Shown: positions 22,203-31,706, numbered from the stretch's first letter. The stretch: DNA of 62,147 nt from Acidocella sp. (GCA_029077825.1 JAQNCT010000011.1:1-62147); one strand, 5' to 3'. Translations and numbers: made by a program. Notes: a model not told the origin generated them from the sequence alone.

Positions 22203-23474
22203 CTACGCAGCCCGCTGTGCCGGGCGGCGCTGGTTGTTTTGCGGATTGCCGCTCGACTTCGCACCATATTGAACGCGCTTGGGCTTGCGCACGATCAAAT
22301 CCGGATGTGGGGCTGGTTTTTTGGTTGCCGCCGCATGCGCAGGGCGAACCCCACTGGCCACAGACAGCTTTACATTGGTCAGCTTCTCGATCGAGTTAAG
22401 GTAAGCCAACTCGGTTGAATCACACAGCGCCACGGCAATGCCCTTGGCGCCATTGCGCGCCGTCCGGCCAATGCGGTGCACATAGCTCTCCGGCTCGTTC
22501 GGCAGCTCGTAGTTGAACACGTGGCTGACACCAGCAACATCAATGCCGCGCGCCGCCAAATCAGTGGCCACCAGCACCCGCACCGCGCCCTCTTTAAAGC
22601 TATCAAGGGCACGCTGGCGGGCGTTTTGGCCCAAATTGCCATGCATGGCGGTGGCGGAGATTTTCTCCTGGTTCAATTGCAAGGCCACACGGTCAGCGCC
22701 GCGCTTGGTGCGGGTAAACACAATGGCGCGGGTCACCGCGGCTTCACGCAACAGGCTGGCCAGCAAATGGCGCTTGCCCGAGGCATCAACAAAATGCACG
22801 CTTTGTTCAACCAATACCGGGGTTGAGATGGTGGTCTCAATCCGAACCCGCACCGGCTCACGCAGCAGGCCTTCTGCCAAACCAGCAATCTCCTTGGGCA
22901 TGGTGGCCGAGAAAAGTGCCGACTGCCGGCGGCTTGGCAATGCTGCCACCACTTTGCGGATATCAGGCATAAAGCCCAAATCCAGCATCCGGTCAGCCTC
23001 ATCCAGCACAAAAAACTGGCACTGGTCGATCAACAAATGGCGGGTGTTCATCAAATCACAAATCCGCCCCGGCGTGCCAACCACAATGTCAGCCCCACGG
23101 GACATTTTATTCACCTGGCCGGTGCGGCCCACACCGCCAACCACCAGCACAGTATTTAGCCCCAGCCCGGTGCCGAATTTACGAAACTCCTGCTCAATCT
23201 GCACCGCCAGTTCGCGGGTCGGTGAGAGGATCAATGCGCGAGTCGCATGACGGCGCGGGCGCATCGGTGAGGTTGCCATGGCTTGCAATATCGGCAGGGC
23301 AAACGCGGCGGTTTTGCCAGTGCCGGTCTGGGCAATGCCCAAAACATCCTTGCCAGCCAGGCCAGCCGGTAGAGCGCCTGCTTGAATCGGGGTGGGAATG
23401 TTAAAGCCGCTGTTTTTCAGCGCTTGCAAAATTGGCGTGGCCAAACCAAAGGAATCAAAGGTCATCATAGTCAT
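22203..23474 (-). CDS. rhlE: DEAD-box RNA helicase (RhlE-like)
   Basis: 423 aa. All core motifs are visible: the Q motif (FDSFGL ... IPTPIQ), Walker A (AQTGTGKTA), PTRELA, the DEAD box (VLDEADRMLDLGF), SAT (FSATMP), RGIDV and HRIGRTAR. It ends in a short basic Lys/Arg/Pro/Asn tail typical of RhlE proteins. It remodels RNA in ribosome assembly or degradosome function. The start may be one or three codons downstream (MMTFDSF or MTFDSF). The leader before it is up to 268 bases with no other gene. Confidence 0.94.
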   Translation of the reverse strand: MTMMTFDSFGLATPILQALKNSGFNIPTPIQAGALPAGLAGKDVLGIAQTGTGKTAAFALPILQAMATSPMRPRRHATRALILSPTRELAVQIEQEFRKFGTGLGLNTVLVVGGVGRTGQVNKMSRGADIVVGTPGRICDLMNTRHLLIDQCQFFVLDEADRMLDLGFMPDIRKVVAALPSRRQSALFSATMPKEIAGLAEGLLREPVRVRIETTISTPVLVEQSVHFVDASGKRHLLASLLREAAVTRAIVFTRTKRGADRVALQLNQEKISATAMHGNLGQNARQRALDSFKEGAVRVLVATDLAARGIDVAGVSHVFNYELPNEPESYVHRIGRTARNGAKGIAVALCDSTELAYLNSIEKLTNVKLSVASGVRPAHAAATKKPAPHPDLIVRKPKRVQYGAKSSGNPQNNQRRPAQRAA

Positions 23475-23742
23475 AAAACACAGCTCTCCGGCGCTGCAAC
23501 CCTATGGTTTACAGCGGTAATGTCCGGTTTCCACGCGCGATTTTGGAGTGGACGGGTAAAATAATGCCCGCGAAGGCGTCCCCGCCCCAATAGACAATTT
23601 AGGTACCAAGGCCGGAATCATCCGGTCGCGCATTCGCACCCAATAAAGCCTCATAATCATGGTGCAGCGCAAAACGCAAGAAAAACCCGCGGGCACCAGC
23701 CCTGCAATGAGTAAAAAAGGCTCGTGCGGGCGTAGGTGGCGC
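23475..23742. other. 268-base non-coding gap before the helicase gene
   Basis: No supported gene is seen. It separates the rhodanese stop from the helicase start, both on the - strand, so it probably holds the helicase promoter and leader. An open frame through it on the - strand overlaps the rhodanese gene and has no recognisable family. RhlE-type helicase genes often have long leaders, so a regulated leader is possible. Confidence 0.4.
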
Positions 23743-24153
23743 CTAGCCCTGCTTCCAGGGCAGGCCCTCATGCTTCCAACCAGCCACCAAGCCCCGGTGG
23801 CTGCGCGCATCCGGCGGGCCTTCAAAGCCGTCTTTAATATTATACACATGCTTATAGCCTACCGCCTTGGCAGCCTGCGCCGAGGCCATACTACGCGCGC
23901 CGCTACGGCACAGAAAATAAATGTGATGATCATGCCCGAGATGCGCCTGCGCAAGCGCTTCCAGGAATTTCGGGTTCGGCTGCATAGTGGGGTACACCTG
24001 CCACTGAAGCAGTACCGGCTGCTTACCGGTCTGGCTTAAATCCGGCACGCCAACAAAGCTCCATTCGGCGTTAGTGCGTACGTCACACAATGCGGCGTCA
24101 GGATTGCTCATCAGTGCTTCCCACACCTGTCGCGGCGTCAAATCTTCGATCAT
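23743..24153 (-). CDS. Rhodanese-like sulfurtransferase domain protein
   Basis: 136 aa single rhodanese domain. The active-site loop is CRSGARS with the catalytic Cys82. The N-terminal structural motifs (LTPRQVWEAL, CDVRTNAEWSFVGVP) and the late YNIKDGFEGP segment fit the family. It transfers sulfane sulfur or acts as a phosphatase-like fold. No signal peptide is present. It is divergent from cysK with about 66 bases between starts, suggesting sulfur-related pairing. Confidence 0.9.
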   Translation of the reverse strand: MIEDLTPRQVWEALMSNPDAALCDVRTNAEWSFVGVPDLSQTGKQPVLLQWQVYPTMQPNPKFLEALAQAHLGHDHHIYFLCRSGARSMASAQAAKAVGYKHVYNIKDGFEGPPDARSHRGLVAGWKHEGLPWKQG

Positions 24154-24219
24154 ACTGCAACTCTCCCAGCGTGGTCATAAAGGCCATTGTTGGGGTGAGC
24201 ATAGCGAGGAGTTTTGACG

Positions 24220-25215
24220 ATGGAAACAGGCAACATGATCGCAAACGGGCTATTGGGCGCCATCGGCAACACCCCCCTGATCAAACTGCAGCGCGCCTCC
24301 GCCGCCACCGGTTGTAATATTCTCGGCAAAGCCGAATTCATGAATCCCGGCGGCTCAGTAAAAGACCGCGCCGGACTTGCTATTATTGAAGCCGCCGAGC
24401 GTGACGGCAGCCTCAAACCAGGTGGCACCATCGTTGAGGGCACCGCCGGCAACACCGGCATCGGCATCACCCTGGTCGCCAATGCGCGCGGTTATAAATC
24501 AGTCATTGTCATGCCGGAGACACAATCCAAAGAGAAAATCGAGTTTTTACGCATGATCGGCGCTGACCTTCGGCTGGTGCCCGCCAAGCCCTATAAGGAC
24601 CCCGGCAATTACGTGCATGTCTCCGAGCGCCTCGCCGCCGAGCTGGGCGGGGTATGGGCCCAACAGTTTGACAATGTGGCGAATCGTGAAGGCCACCGCC
24701 TCACCACCGGTGCCGAAATCTGGGCGCAAACCGGGGGCAAGCTGGACGCTTTTACCTGTTCCTGCGGCACCGGCGGCACGCTGGCCGGCGTTGGCATGGC
24801 GCTGAAAGCCCATAACCCTGCCGTAAAAATCATCCTCGCGGACCCGGATGGCAGCGGGCTGTATGGCTGGGTCAAAACCGGGGATCTAACACCCTCGGGT
24901 TCCTCCATCACCGAGGGCATCGGCCAGTCCCGCGTCACCAAAAATCTCGAAGGTGCCCCGATCGACGATGCCCTGCGCATTACCGATGCCGAGGCTGTGG
25001 CGCAGGTTTTCGATTTGATGATCCATGAAGGGCTGTGCGTCGGTGGCTCGGCCGGCATCAATGTCGCCGCCGCCATCCGCATCGCCCGCGCCATGGGACC
25101 CGGCCACACGATCGTAACAATTTTATGCGACGGCGGGGCGCGTTACCAATCCAAACTGTTCAACCCGGAATTTCTGCGCTCAAAAAATCTGCCGGTACCA
25201 GCATGGTTGACCTGA
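24220..25215 (+). CDS. cysK: Cysteine synthase A
   Basis: 331 aa PLP enzyme making cysteine from O-acetylserine and sulfide. The PLP lysine is in GGSVKDR (Lys48). The substrate loop GTAGNTG, the phosphate-binding glycines GTGGT and the late GGSAGINVAAA are present. AGGAG 8 bases before the ATG at 24220 decides this start over a TTG two codons earlier. It is slightly longer at the C-terminus than enteric CysK. It could instead be a close beta-replacement relative such as CysM, but the loops favour CysK. It overlaps the amidase gene by 13 bases. Confidence 0.9.
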   Translation: METGNMIANGLLGAIGNTPLIKLQRASAATGCNILGKAEFMNPGGSVKDRAGLAIIEAAERDGSLKPGGTIVEGTAGNTGIGITLVANARGYKSVIVMPETQSKEKIEFLRMIGADLRLVPAKPYKDPGNYVHVSERLAAELGGVWAQQFDNVANREGHRLTTGAEIWAQTGGKLDAFTCSCGTGGTLAGVGMALKAHNPAVKIILADPDGSGLYGWVKTGDLTPSGSSITEGIGQSRVTKNLEGAPIDDALRITDAEAVAQVFDLMIHEGLCVGGSAGINVAAAIRIARAMGPGHTIVTILCDGGARYQSKLFNPEFLRSKNLPVPAWLT

Positions 25216-26573
25216 TCCCAGCCCTGCTCGATGCCGAGGAGTTGTTACAGCATTATGCTGCCAAAACTTTAACCCCGCTGGAAGCTTTGCAATCCATCCT
25301 GGAACGCATCGCCCGCCAAAACCCCGAAATCAACGCCTTCGCCGTGCTGAACCCCAGCGCTTTGCAGGCCGCCCGCGAGAGTACCGCCCGCTGGCAGGCC
25401 GGCACCCCGATGGGCGCGCTTGATGGTGTGCCGGTAACGGTGAAAGACCTGATCGACATTGCAGGATTGCCCACCCGCCGCGGCAGTAAAATTACCAGCC
25501 CCGCCCCTGTTCTCACTGACGCCCCCACCGTCACCGCGCTGAAAAAAGCCGGGGCTATCATCATCGGCAAAACCACCACCACCGAATTTGGCTGGAAAAG
25601 CCCTGGTGACTGCCCGCACACTGGCATCACCCGCAACCCCTGGCATACAGACCACACACCGGGTGGTTCATCCTCAGGGGCCGGGGCCGCCGCTGCCGCC
25701 GGGTTTGGGCCATTGCACATTGGCACTGATGCTGGCGGCTCGATCAGAATCCCCGCGGCCTGGTGCGGCGTGGTTGGGCTGAAGCCAACTTTCGGCCGGG
25801 TTCCGCAATGGCCGCTTGGCGCTTTCGGCAACGTCGCCGTCGCCGGGCCAATCACCCGCACCGTGCGTGACGCCGCCTTGATGCTCAACACCCTCGCCCG
25901 GTTCGACCCCAGCGACCCTTTTTGCCTGCCAGACGACCCGCGAGACTGGCGCGACGGCATTGAGGATGGTGTGGCGGGCATGCGAATTGGCATTTTGCAA
26001 AACCCCGGCTTCGCAGCGCCGGTTGATGATGACGGGCTGAGGGCTCTGGAAACAACCAAAAGCCTGCTGGTCAAAGCCGGTGCTTCTGTTATAGTTGCCT
26101 ATGTGCAATTACCTGACCCATCAAGTATTTTCACTAAAATTTGGGGTGCCGCGCTGGCCCGCCTGGTTGGCACATTAGCACCTTCACAACGGCAACTTCT
26201 CGATACCGGACTACTTGAGGTAGCCACAAAATTCGCCAGTGTCACAGCGCTGGACATGATTGAAGCCGAAGCCCTGCGGCTGACCGCCGCCAACACCATG
26301 GCCGCCCTGCATCAGGGTTTTGATGCCGTGATCTGCCCAGCCGTCCCCACCTGCGCACCGCGGGCGGATTCAAAAAACCAAGACTCAATCACCGCTTTAT
26401 GGCGGGACTGGGCGCCCTGGACCTTCCTGTTCAACCTCACCCGCCAGCCCGCCATTGCCATTCCGGTGGGCGTCAACGCCGCCAATCTACCATGCGCCGT
26501 TCAAATTGCCGCCGGTTTATATCGTGATGATATCGTACTGCGGGTCGCCCGCACCATTGAAAGGGCGCTGTGA
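25203..26573 (+). CDS. Amidase (amidase-signature family)
   Basis: 456 aa. The Ser-cisSer-Lys triad is visible as Lys81 (TVKDLID), Ser156 (GGSSSG) and Ser180 (DAGGSIRIP). It would hydrolyse an amide. Family members include GatA, but no gatB or gatC is nearby and the C-terminal region differs, so a general amidase is more likely. The start at 25203 is chosen because the longer frame runs through cysK in another phase. It is coupled to cysK and overlaps the next oxidoreductase by four bases. Confidence 0.9.
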   Translation: MVDLIPALLDAEELLQHYAAKTLTPLEALQSILERIARQNPEINAFAVLNPSALQAARESTARWQAGTPMGALDGVPVTVKDLIDIAGLPTRRGSKITSPAPVLTDAPTVTALKKAGAIIIGKTTTTEFGWKSPGDCPHTGITRNPWHTDHTPGGSSSGAGAAAAAGFGPLHIGTDAGGSIRIPAAWCGVVGLKPTFGRVPQWPLGAFGNVAVAGPITRTVRDAALMLNTLARFDPSDPFCLPDDPRDWRDGIEDGVAGMRIGILQNPGFAAPVDDDGLRALETTKSLLVKAGASVIVAYVQLPDPSSIFTKIWGAALARLVGTLAPSQRQLLDTGLLEVATKFASVTALDMIEAEALRLTAANTMAALHQGFDAVICPAVPTCAPRADSKNQDSITALWRDWAPWTFLFNLTRQPAIAIPVGVNAANLPCAVQIAAGLYRDDIVLRVARTIERAL

Positions 26574-27499
26574 AACGTATCGTTCTGGTTGGCGCCGGGC
26601 ACGCGCATATTGTGGTGTTGCGGCATTTTGCCTTGCACAAACCAAACGCCACACTGACGCTCATCAACGATGGCGCTTATGCCTACTACACGGGCGCACT
26701 GCCCGCGGCGGTGCGCGGCGATATAACGCCAGAACAGGCACGGATTGATGTGCAAAAACTCGCCACCGCCTGTGGTGCTCGGTTTATCAATGCCCGATAT
26801 ACCGGGTTCGAGAATAATTTCGCTAATCTTGATGAAGCTGCTTCGGTTCCCTTCGACACGCTGGCAATTTCCGTTGGCGCAAAATCGGTGCCGGATGGCA
26901 TCAAGCCTATCGCGAAATTTTTCGACCGGCTGAGGCGCTGGGAGCGTCTGCCCGCCGCGCGGCTTGGGATCATCGGCTGCGGCGCCTCCGGCGTTGAACT
27001 TGCGCTGGCGCTGCGGGCCCGGCTTAACCGCAACGCGAAAATTTATCTGCAAACCGGTGATGGCCAGGTGCTGCCCAACGCACCGCGCAGGGTGCGCGAC
27101 ATTGCCCGAACCGAACTCGCGCGAGCGCGGATCACCCTAAGCAAAGCCATCCCCTACCCGCTGGACGATGTCATCCACGCCTACGCGCCAGCACCCAACA
27201 TCGCGGTGCGCGAAACCTTGCAGTTGATGGAACACGACAATATTTTTGCCACTGGTGACTGTGCGGCGTTTCCAAATCCACTGCCAAACTCAGGCGCCAT
27301 CGCCGTGCGCCAGGGGCGGGTTCTGCTCCATAATTTGCTGGCCAACAAAATGCAAAAATTCCGCCCGCCATTGGCAACATTGGCGATCATGAGCCTGGAC
27401 AGCCATAAAGCTGTGGCGTGGTACGGCACTGATTATATCTCCGGGTGGCTGCCAATGCTGCTCAAAAACTGGCTGGACCGACGCTGGCTCCGCAGCTAA
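26570..27499 (+). CDS. FAD/NAD(P)-dependent oxidoreductase (SelD-N-terminal/NDH-2-like), compact form
   Basis: 309 aa. It starts with a Rossmann FAD site of the SelD-linked type (VLVGAGHAHIVVLRHF), followed by YTGALPAAVRGD, a second nucleotide site (GIIGCGASGVELAL) and the FAD-contacting ATGDCAAF. Relatives are about 350-380 aa. Here the stretch between the NAD domain and ATGD is clearly shortened (no WATG motif), so it is a compact or reduced variant. The electron donor and acceptor are unknown. It is coupled to the amidase gene by ATGA-type overlap and converges with the CorC-type gene, overlapping its stop. Confidence 0.82.
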   Translation: MKRIVLVGAGHAHIVVLRHFALHKPNATLTLINDGAYAYYTGALPAAVRGDITPEQARIDVQKLATACGARFINARYTGFENNFANLDEAASVPFDTLAISVGAKSVPDGIKPIAKFFDRLRRWERLPAARLGIIGCGASGVELALALRARLNRNAKIYLQTGDGQVLPNAPRRVRDIARTELARARITLSKAIPYPLDDVIHAYAPAPNIAVRETLQLMEHDNIFATGDCAAFPNPLPNSGAIAVRQGRVLLHNLLANKMQKFRPPLATLAIMSLDSHKAVAWYGTDYISGWLPMLLKNWLDRRWLRS

Positions 27500-28782
27500 C
27501 TCGAATCGCGTTCCACCCTAACCCGCTCAATCCGGCGGCCATCCATCGCTAAAACTTCAAACCGCCAGCCGCCGAATAAAATCGCATCGCCCTTGCGCGG
27601 CAGACGCATCAACAACGCCAATATCAAACCGCCAAGCGTGTGGTAGCTGCCCTCATTGGGTAAATTTGGCAGGTGTAGCCGGGCTTTGGTTTCATCCACT
27701 GGCATCAGCCCGTCAAATTCAAACATATCATCAGGGGTTTCCGGCACGCCGTCTTTTGGCCCGGCGTCCTCAGCGTCACCCACTATGGCTTCCAGCACAT
27801 CAGCTGCGGTTACCATACCTTCAAAACTGCCGTATTCATCAAGCACAATGGCAATGCCGAGCGCATCGGTTTTCAAGCGCTCCAGCGCTTCCATGGCTGA
27901 AACTGAATCAGGTATCGCCATCGGCTGGCGCAACGCGGCTGCCAATGAGAATTCTTTGCCATCAAGTACCCGGTCCAGAATATCTTTGGCCTGCACCACG
28001 CCAGCCACATTATCAATCGCGCCGTCACACACCACAAAGCGCGAATGCGGTGCTGCCCGCAAGGTGGCAATAATGGTGGCGCGCGAGGCGGTGCGGTCAA
28101 TCCAGGCAATTTCGGTACGCGGTGTCATAATGGCGCGCACCGGCTTATCCGCCAGGCGCAGCACCCGCTCAATCATGTCGCGCTCCTCGGTTTCCAGCAC
28201 GCCGGTTTCAGCACCTTCCACCAGCAAAGCCTTCAGCTCTTCCTCACTCATTGCGCGGCGGTCAGCCCCGGGGGGGCCAAAGGCGCTTAGCACCAATTTG
28301 GTGGCCAGCCCCAGCAGCCAAACCACCGGGCTCGCGGCCACCGCCAGCCATGAGAGCGGGCGCGCCACAATCACCGCCAAACGCTCCGGCTGGCGCAACG
28401 CCAACTGCTTGGGCACCAATTCGCCAAACACCAATGAGGCAAATGTAATGAGCAATACAGTTAAACCCAGCGAAACCGGTTTGGCATAGGGGGCAAGATA
28501 CGGAATTTCAGCAATCGGCCCGGCCAGATGGTCACCAAGTTCGCTGCCGCCAAAAACGCCGGTTAAAATACCAATCAGCGTGATGCCAAACTGTGAGGCC
28601 GGCAAATACGCTTGCGGGTTGTCAGCCAAAACGCGGGCTTTGGCAGCACCGCGCAAACCTTGGCGCTCCAACAGGGTTAACATCGCCCGGCGCGACGACA
28701 CCAAAGCCAGCTCGCTTAGCGCGAAGGCGCCATTCAGAAGAATGAGGATGGCGATAATCAGCAGTTGCAGCGCAATGGACAT
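27496..28782 (-). CDS. CNNM/CorC-type transporter (hemolysin family)
   Basis: 428 aa from the chosen ATG (MSIALQ). It has a DUF21 membrane domain with about four helices (residues 1-190; family marks NGAFALSELALVSSRRAML, FGITLIGILTGVFGG, FGELVPKQLALR). Two CBS domains follow (about 210-335, with MTPRTEIAWID), then a C-terminal CorC_HlyC domain with GGLILALLMRLPRKGD. Members are linked to Mg2+ or Co2+ export or to tolerance to membrane stress. A start 26 codons upstream has no family similarity. It is divergent from the glucan synthase gene. Confidence 0.9.
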   Translation of the reverse strand: MSIALQLLIIAILILLNGAFALSELALVSSRRAMLTLLERQGLRGAAKARVLADNPQAYLPASQFGITLIGILTGVFGGSELGDHLAGPIAEIPYLAPYAKPVSLGLTVLLITFASLVFGELVPKQLALRQPERLAVIVARPLSWLAVAASPVVWLLGLATKLVLSAFGPPGADRRAMSEEELKALLVEGAETGVLETEERDMIERVLRLADKPVRAIMTPRTEIAWIDRTASRATIIATLRAAPHSRFVVCDGAIDNVAGVVQAKDILDRVLDGKEFSLAAALRQPMAIPDSVSAMEALERLKTDALGIAIVLDEYGSFEGMVTAADVLEAIVGDAEDAGPKDGVPETPDDMFEFDGLMPVDETKARLHLPNLPNEGSYHTLGGLILALLMRLPRKGDAILFGGWRFEVLAMDGRRIERVRVERDSS

Positions 28783-28917
28783 AGGGTTCTTTACCCGAAT
28801 TAGCCCAGAATGACACGCAGTCAGGGCATCCCAAACCTGCCAAAATGTTTCGTTTGACACAATCGCGACACAATCACGCCCAGCCAGCGCCTCAGTGCAT
28901 CTTCATACGTCTCTCAA

Positions 28918-28933
28918 CCGGGAATGATCCCGG
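28918..28933. promoter_or_regulatory. 6-bp inverted repeat before the glucan synthase start
   Basis: CCGGGA at 28918-28923 and TCCCGG at 28928-28933 flank a four-base loop, 19 bases before the ATG at 28953. It lies within the 170-base divergent promoter region. It could be a leader hairpin or an operator half-site pair. No convincing -35/-10 pair was found, although TTGACA occurs at 28854-28859. Confidence 0.3.
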
Positions 28934-28952
28934 AAAAGTTTGGACGCTGCCC

Positions 28953-31652
28953 ATGACGTATCAGTCCCCGATCCAGCCGCAAAAAGCCAAAGTTTCTGCC
29001 GTAAAGGCCCGCAACGGGCTGATGAGCTCCGGCTCATGGGCCGCCGCTTTGGGGGCAGGTATCGTCGCCTTCGGCATTTGGGCCAGCACCAACCAGCCGG
29101 TCACCAATATCGCGCCCTACACCGGCGAGATTGGCGGCTTTGCCTTCTCGCCGTTTCATGCGGGTGAAAGCCCGGCAGCCAATGTTTACCCCAAGCCAGC
29201 CGAAATCAAATCAGACCTTAAGCTGGCGGCGCGCTACACCCACAATATTCGTACCTACACGGTTGAGGGAGACCTTGGCACCATCCCGGCTCTGGCTGAA
29301 GGCATGGGGCTGAATGTGACGCTCGGCGCCTGGCTGGACCGCCATGACAACGCCAACGCCGCCGAACTGGCCAAAATTGTGCAGGTGGCTAACGCCAACC
29401 CTGATGTGAAGCAGATTATGGTTGGTAATGAGACTGTTTTGCGTGGCGATGTGGCGGTGCCGCAATTGATCCAGGATATCAAACTGGTGAAGGCGCAAAC
29501 CCATGTGCCGGTGTCCACCGCTGAGCCTTGGCATGTGTGGCTGGCCCACCCGGAGCTGGCAAAATCAGTTGATTTCATCACCGTGCATTTACTCCCCTAT
29601 TGGGAAGGTGTGCCCGAACAAACCGCGCTGGCGGATGCGCAGCACCGCTTAGCGCAGTTACACACCGCGTTCCCGGGTAAAAAAATTGTCATCGGTGAGA
29701 TCGGCTGGCCATCAGATGGCATTGATATCGGCGCCGCCCGCGCCAGCACTGTCAATCAGGCGCGCTTCATGCGTGACTTTTTCAACTATGCGCAGGCTAA
29801 TCACATTAACTACTTCGTGATGGAAGCCTTCGATCAGCCATGGAAAACCGCCTTTGAAGGCCGTGCGGCTGGCTATTGGGGCATGTTCACGCTGGATCGC
29901 CAGCAGAAATGGTCACTGACCGGGCCGGTCGAGAATAACCCAGCCTGGATTTTCTATGCGCTGGGTAGCGTAGCACTCATGCTGGCCGCCACCATGGCGC
30001 TGCTTGGCCGCCGCCCAGACATGCGGGTGGCTGGAAAGTTGATTTTTGCCGGCCTGGTGCAAGGTTTTGGCGCGGCTTTGGCCATGCTGCTGATGGTGAT
30101 GGGGGAGACTTATCTCTCACTCACCGCCGCCGCGGTTTGGGGCGGGTTGGCACTTGGGCAAGGGCTGCTGTTGTTCCTGCTGATTGCTGATAGTTTTGAT
30201 CTGGTTGAGACGATTTTTGGCCGCGTGCAAAAACGCCATTATGAGCCGATTCCGGCCCCGGCTGGCACCAAATTGCCAATGGTTTCAATCCATTTGCCCA
30301 TTTGTAATGAGCCGCCCCAGATGGTGCGCCTGACTTTGGATGCGCTGGCTAATCTGGATTATGAAAACTTTGAAGTGCTGGTGATTGATAACAATACTAT
30401 GGACCCGCACATATGGGAGCCGGTGGCTGAGCATTGCGCCCGCCTGGGGCCGAAATTCCGCTTCTTTACACTTGGCAAATACAAGGGCTTCAAGGCTGGT
30501 GCGCTGAACTTTGGCCTGCGCCAGACCGCGCCCGATGCCGAGATCATTGGTGTGATCGACAGTGATTATATTGTGGAGCCAGATTGGCTGCGCAGCATGG
30601 CGCCCGCGTTCAACAACCCGAAGGTGGGCTTCACCCAATCCCCGCAGGATTACCGCGACAATGATGGTAGCTTCTTTAAGCGCCTGATGTTCTGGGAATA
30701 TGCCGGGTTTTTCCACGCCGGCATGGTAACCCGCAATGAGCGCAATGCGATTATCCAGCACGGTACCATGACCCTGGTGCGCAAGGCCGCATTGGTGAAT
30801 GAAAACGGCTGGGCTGAATGGTGCATCACTGAGGATAGCCAGTTGGGCCTGCGGTTGTTCCGCGCTGGTTATGAGGCGGTGTATTCCAAAAAGAGCTTTG
30901 GTAAAGGCGTGATGCCGGATGATTTCAATGCCTTTCGCAAGCAGCGCTACCGCTGGGCGTATGGCGCCATGCGCATCACCCGCGCCAATGCCAATGCGTT
31001 GTTCAACCCCTTCAACCATGAGCTGACCCTTGGCCAGAAATGGCACTTCATTACCGGCTGGTTGCCATGGATGGGCGATGCGCTGGGCTTGATGTTCTTA
31101 GGCATGGGCTTGGCGTGGTCAGTTGGGTTGATTGTGGACCCGGTACGGTTTGAATTCCCGATCGCGCTGTTCATGCTGCCCTCGATTGGTTTGTTCTTTT
31201 TCAAAATTGTGCAGATTTTAGCACTCTATGCCAACCGGGTACCATGCGGATTGGCTGACCGGTTGGGCGCTGCTGTGGCCGGGCTGGCATTGTCTCACAG
31301 CATTGGCAAAGCGGTTTGGAAAGGGCTGTTCAGCAACTCCCTGCCGTTTCTGCGCACCCCCAAAATGAAGAACGCCCCGGCTTTGGTGCAGGGGCTGGTT
31401 ATGGCGCGGGAAGAACTTTTCCTGCTGGTTCTCACCTGGGCAGCACTATTGGGGGTTGGGTTTACCCACCATTGGGCAACGCTGGAAACCCGGCTGTGGT
31501 GCGCGGTGTTGTTCACGCAGTCTCTGCCGTATCTGGCCTCAGTCAGCGTCTCAATTCTGGCGGCCATGCCAGCACCTGTTGCCAAACAGGTTGCGGCACC
31601 AGCACAGGAGCCGGTGCGGATGGGGGTTTTCCACCCGGCAGCTGGCGACTAA
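28953..31652 (+). CDS. GH17-GT2 beta-glucan synthase (NdvB/NdvC-like)
   Basis: About 899 aa. After one N-terminal helix (about 25-45) comes a GH17-like glucanase domain (about 75-345). Its acid/base is in MVGNETVLRGD and its nucleophile in IGEIGWPSDG. Several membrane helices (about 355-440) lead to a GT2 domain (about 450-680) with DSDYIVEPDW, the TED motif (TEDSQLGLRLF) and the processive QRYRW motif, followed by more helices. This fusion matches the Bradyrhizobium and Pseudomonas NdvB/C proteins that make cyclic or branched beta-1,3/1,6-glucans. A terminator follows, so it is monocistronic. The start is chosen at MTYQS because upstream residues look non-coding. Confidence 0.93.
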   Translation: MTYQSPIQPQKAKVSAVKARNGLMSSGSWAAALGAGIVAFGIWASTNQPVTNIAPYTGEIGGFAFSPFHAGESPAANVYPKPAEIKSDLKLAARYTHNIRTYTVEGDLGTIPALAEGMGLNVTLGAWLDRHDNANAAELAKIVQVANANPDVKQIMVGNETVLRGDVAVPQLIQDIKLVKAQTHVPVSTAEPWHVWLAHPELAKSVDFITVHLLPYWEGVPEQTALADAQHRLAQLHTAFPGKKIVIGEIGWPSDGIDIGAARASTVNQARFMRDFFNYAQANHINYFVMEAFDQPWKTAFEGRAAGYWGMFTLDRQQKWSLTGPVENNPAWIFYALGSVALMLAATMALLGRRPDMRVAGKLIFAGLVQGFGAALAMLLMVMGETYLSLTAAAVWGGLALGQGLLLFLLIADSFDLVETIFGRVQKRHYEPIPAPAGTKLPMVSIHLPICNEPPQMVRLTLDALANLDYENFEVLVIDNNTMDPHIWEPVAEHCARLGPKFRFFTLGKYKGFKAGALNFGLRQTAPDAEIIGVIDSDYIVEPDWLRSMAPAFNNPKVGFTQSPQDYRDNDGSFFKRLMFWEYAGFFHAGMVTRNERNAIIQHGTMTLVRKAALVNENGWAEWCITEDSQLGLRLFRAGYEAVYSKKSFGKGVMPDDFNAFRKQRYRWAYGAMRITRANANALFNPFNHELTLGQKWHFITGWLPWMGDALGLMFLGMGLAWSVGLIVDPVRFEFPIALFMLPSIGLFFFKIVQILALYANRVPCGLADRLGAAVAGLALSHSIGKAVWKGLFSNSLPFLRTPKMKNAPALVQGLVMAREELFLLVLTWAALLGVGFTHHWATLETRLWCAVLFTQSLPYLASVSVSILAAMPAPVAKQVAAPAQEPVRMGVFHPAAGD

Positions 31653-31674
31653 CAAACGCAACTAAGCCTTTGCT

Positions 31675-31706
31675 AAAACGGCCCCCTGTGCGGGGCCGTT
31701 TTTTTA
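31675..31706 (+). terminator. Rho-independent terminator after the glucan synthase gene
   Basis: ACGGCCCC at 31678-31685 pairs exactly with GGGGCCGT at 31692-31699 around a six-base loop, followed directly by a run of T. An A-run precedes the stem, so weaker function in the opposite direction is possible. It lies 23 bases after the stop at 31652. Confidence 0.93.

Noticed and set aside
23502-23849. A - strand open frame between rhodanese and helicase genes
   Set aside because: It overlaps the rhodanese gene in another frame and has no recognisable domain or ribosome site.
25253-26074. 273-codon open frame antisense to the amidase gene
   Set aside because: It is a complement shadow with Pro/Ser/Arg-rich low-complexity content.
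25203-26573. Amidase as GatA of the tRNA amidotransferase
   Set aside because: No gatB or gatC is nearby, and it is coupled to cysK and an oxidoreductase. The motifs are shared by all amidase-signature enzymes.
28854-28859. TTGACA as the -35 box of the glucan synthase promoter
   Set aside because: No acceptable -10 box lies 16-18 bases downstream, so a promoter was not called.
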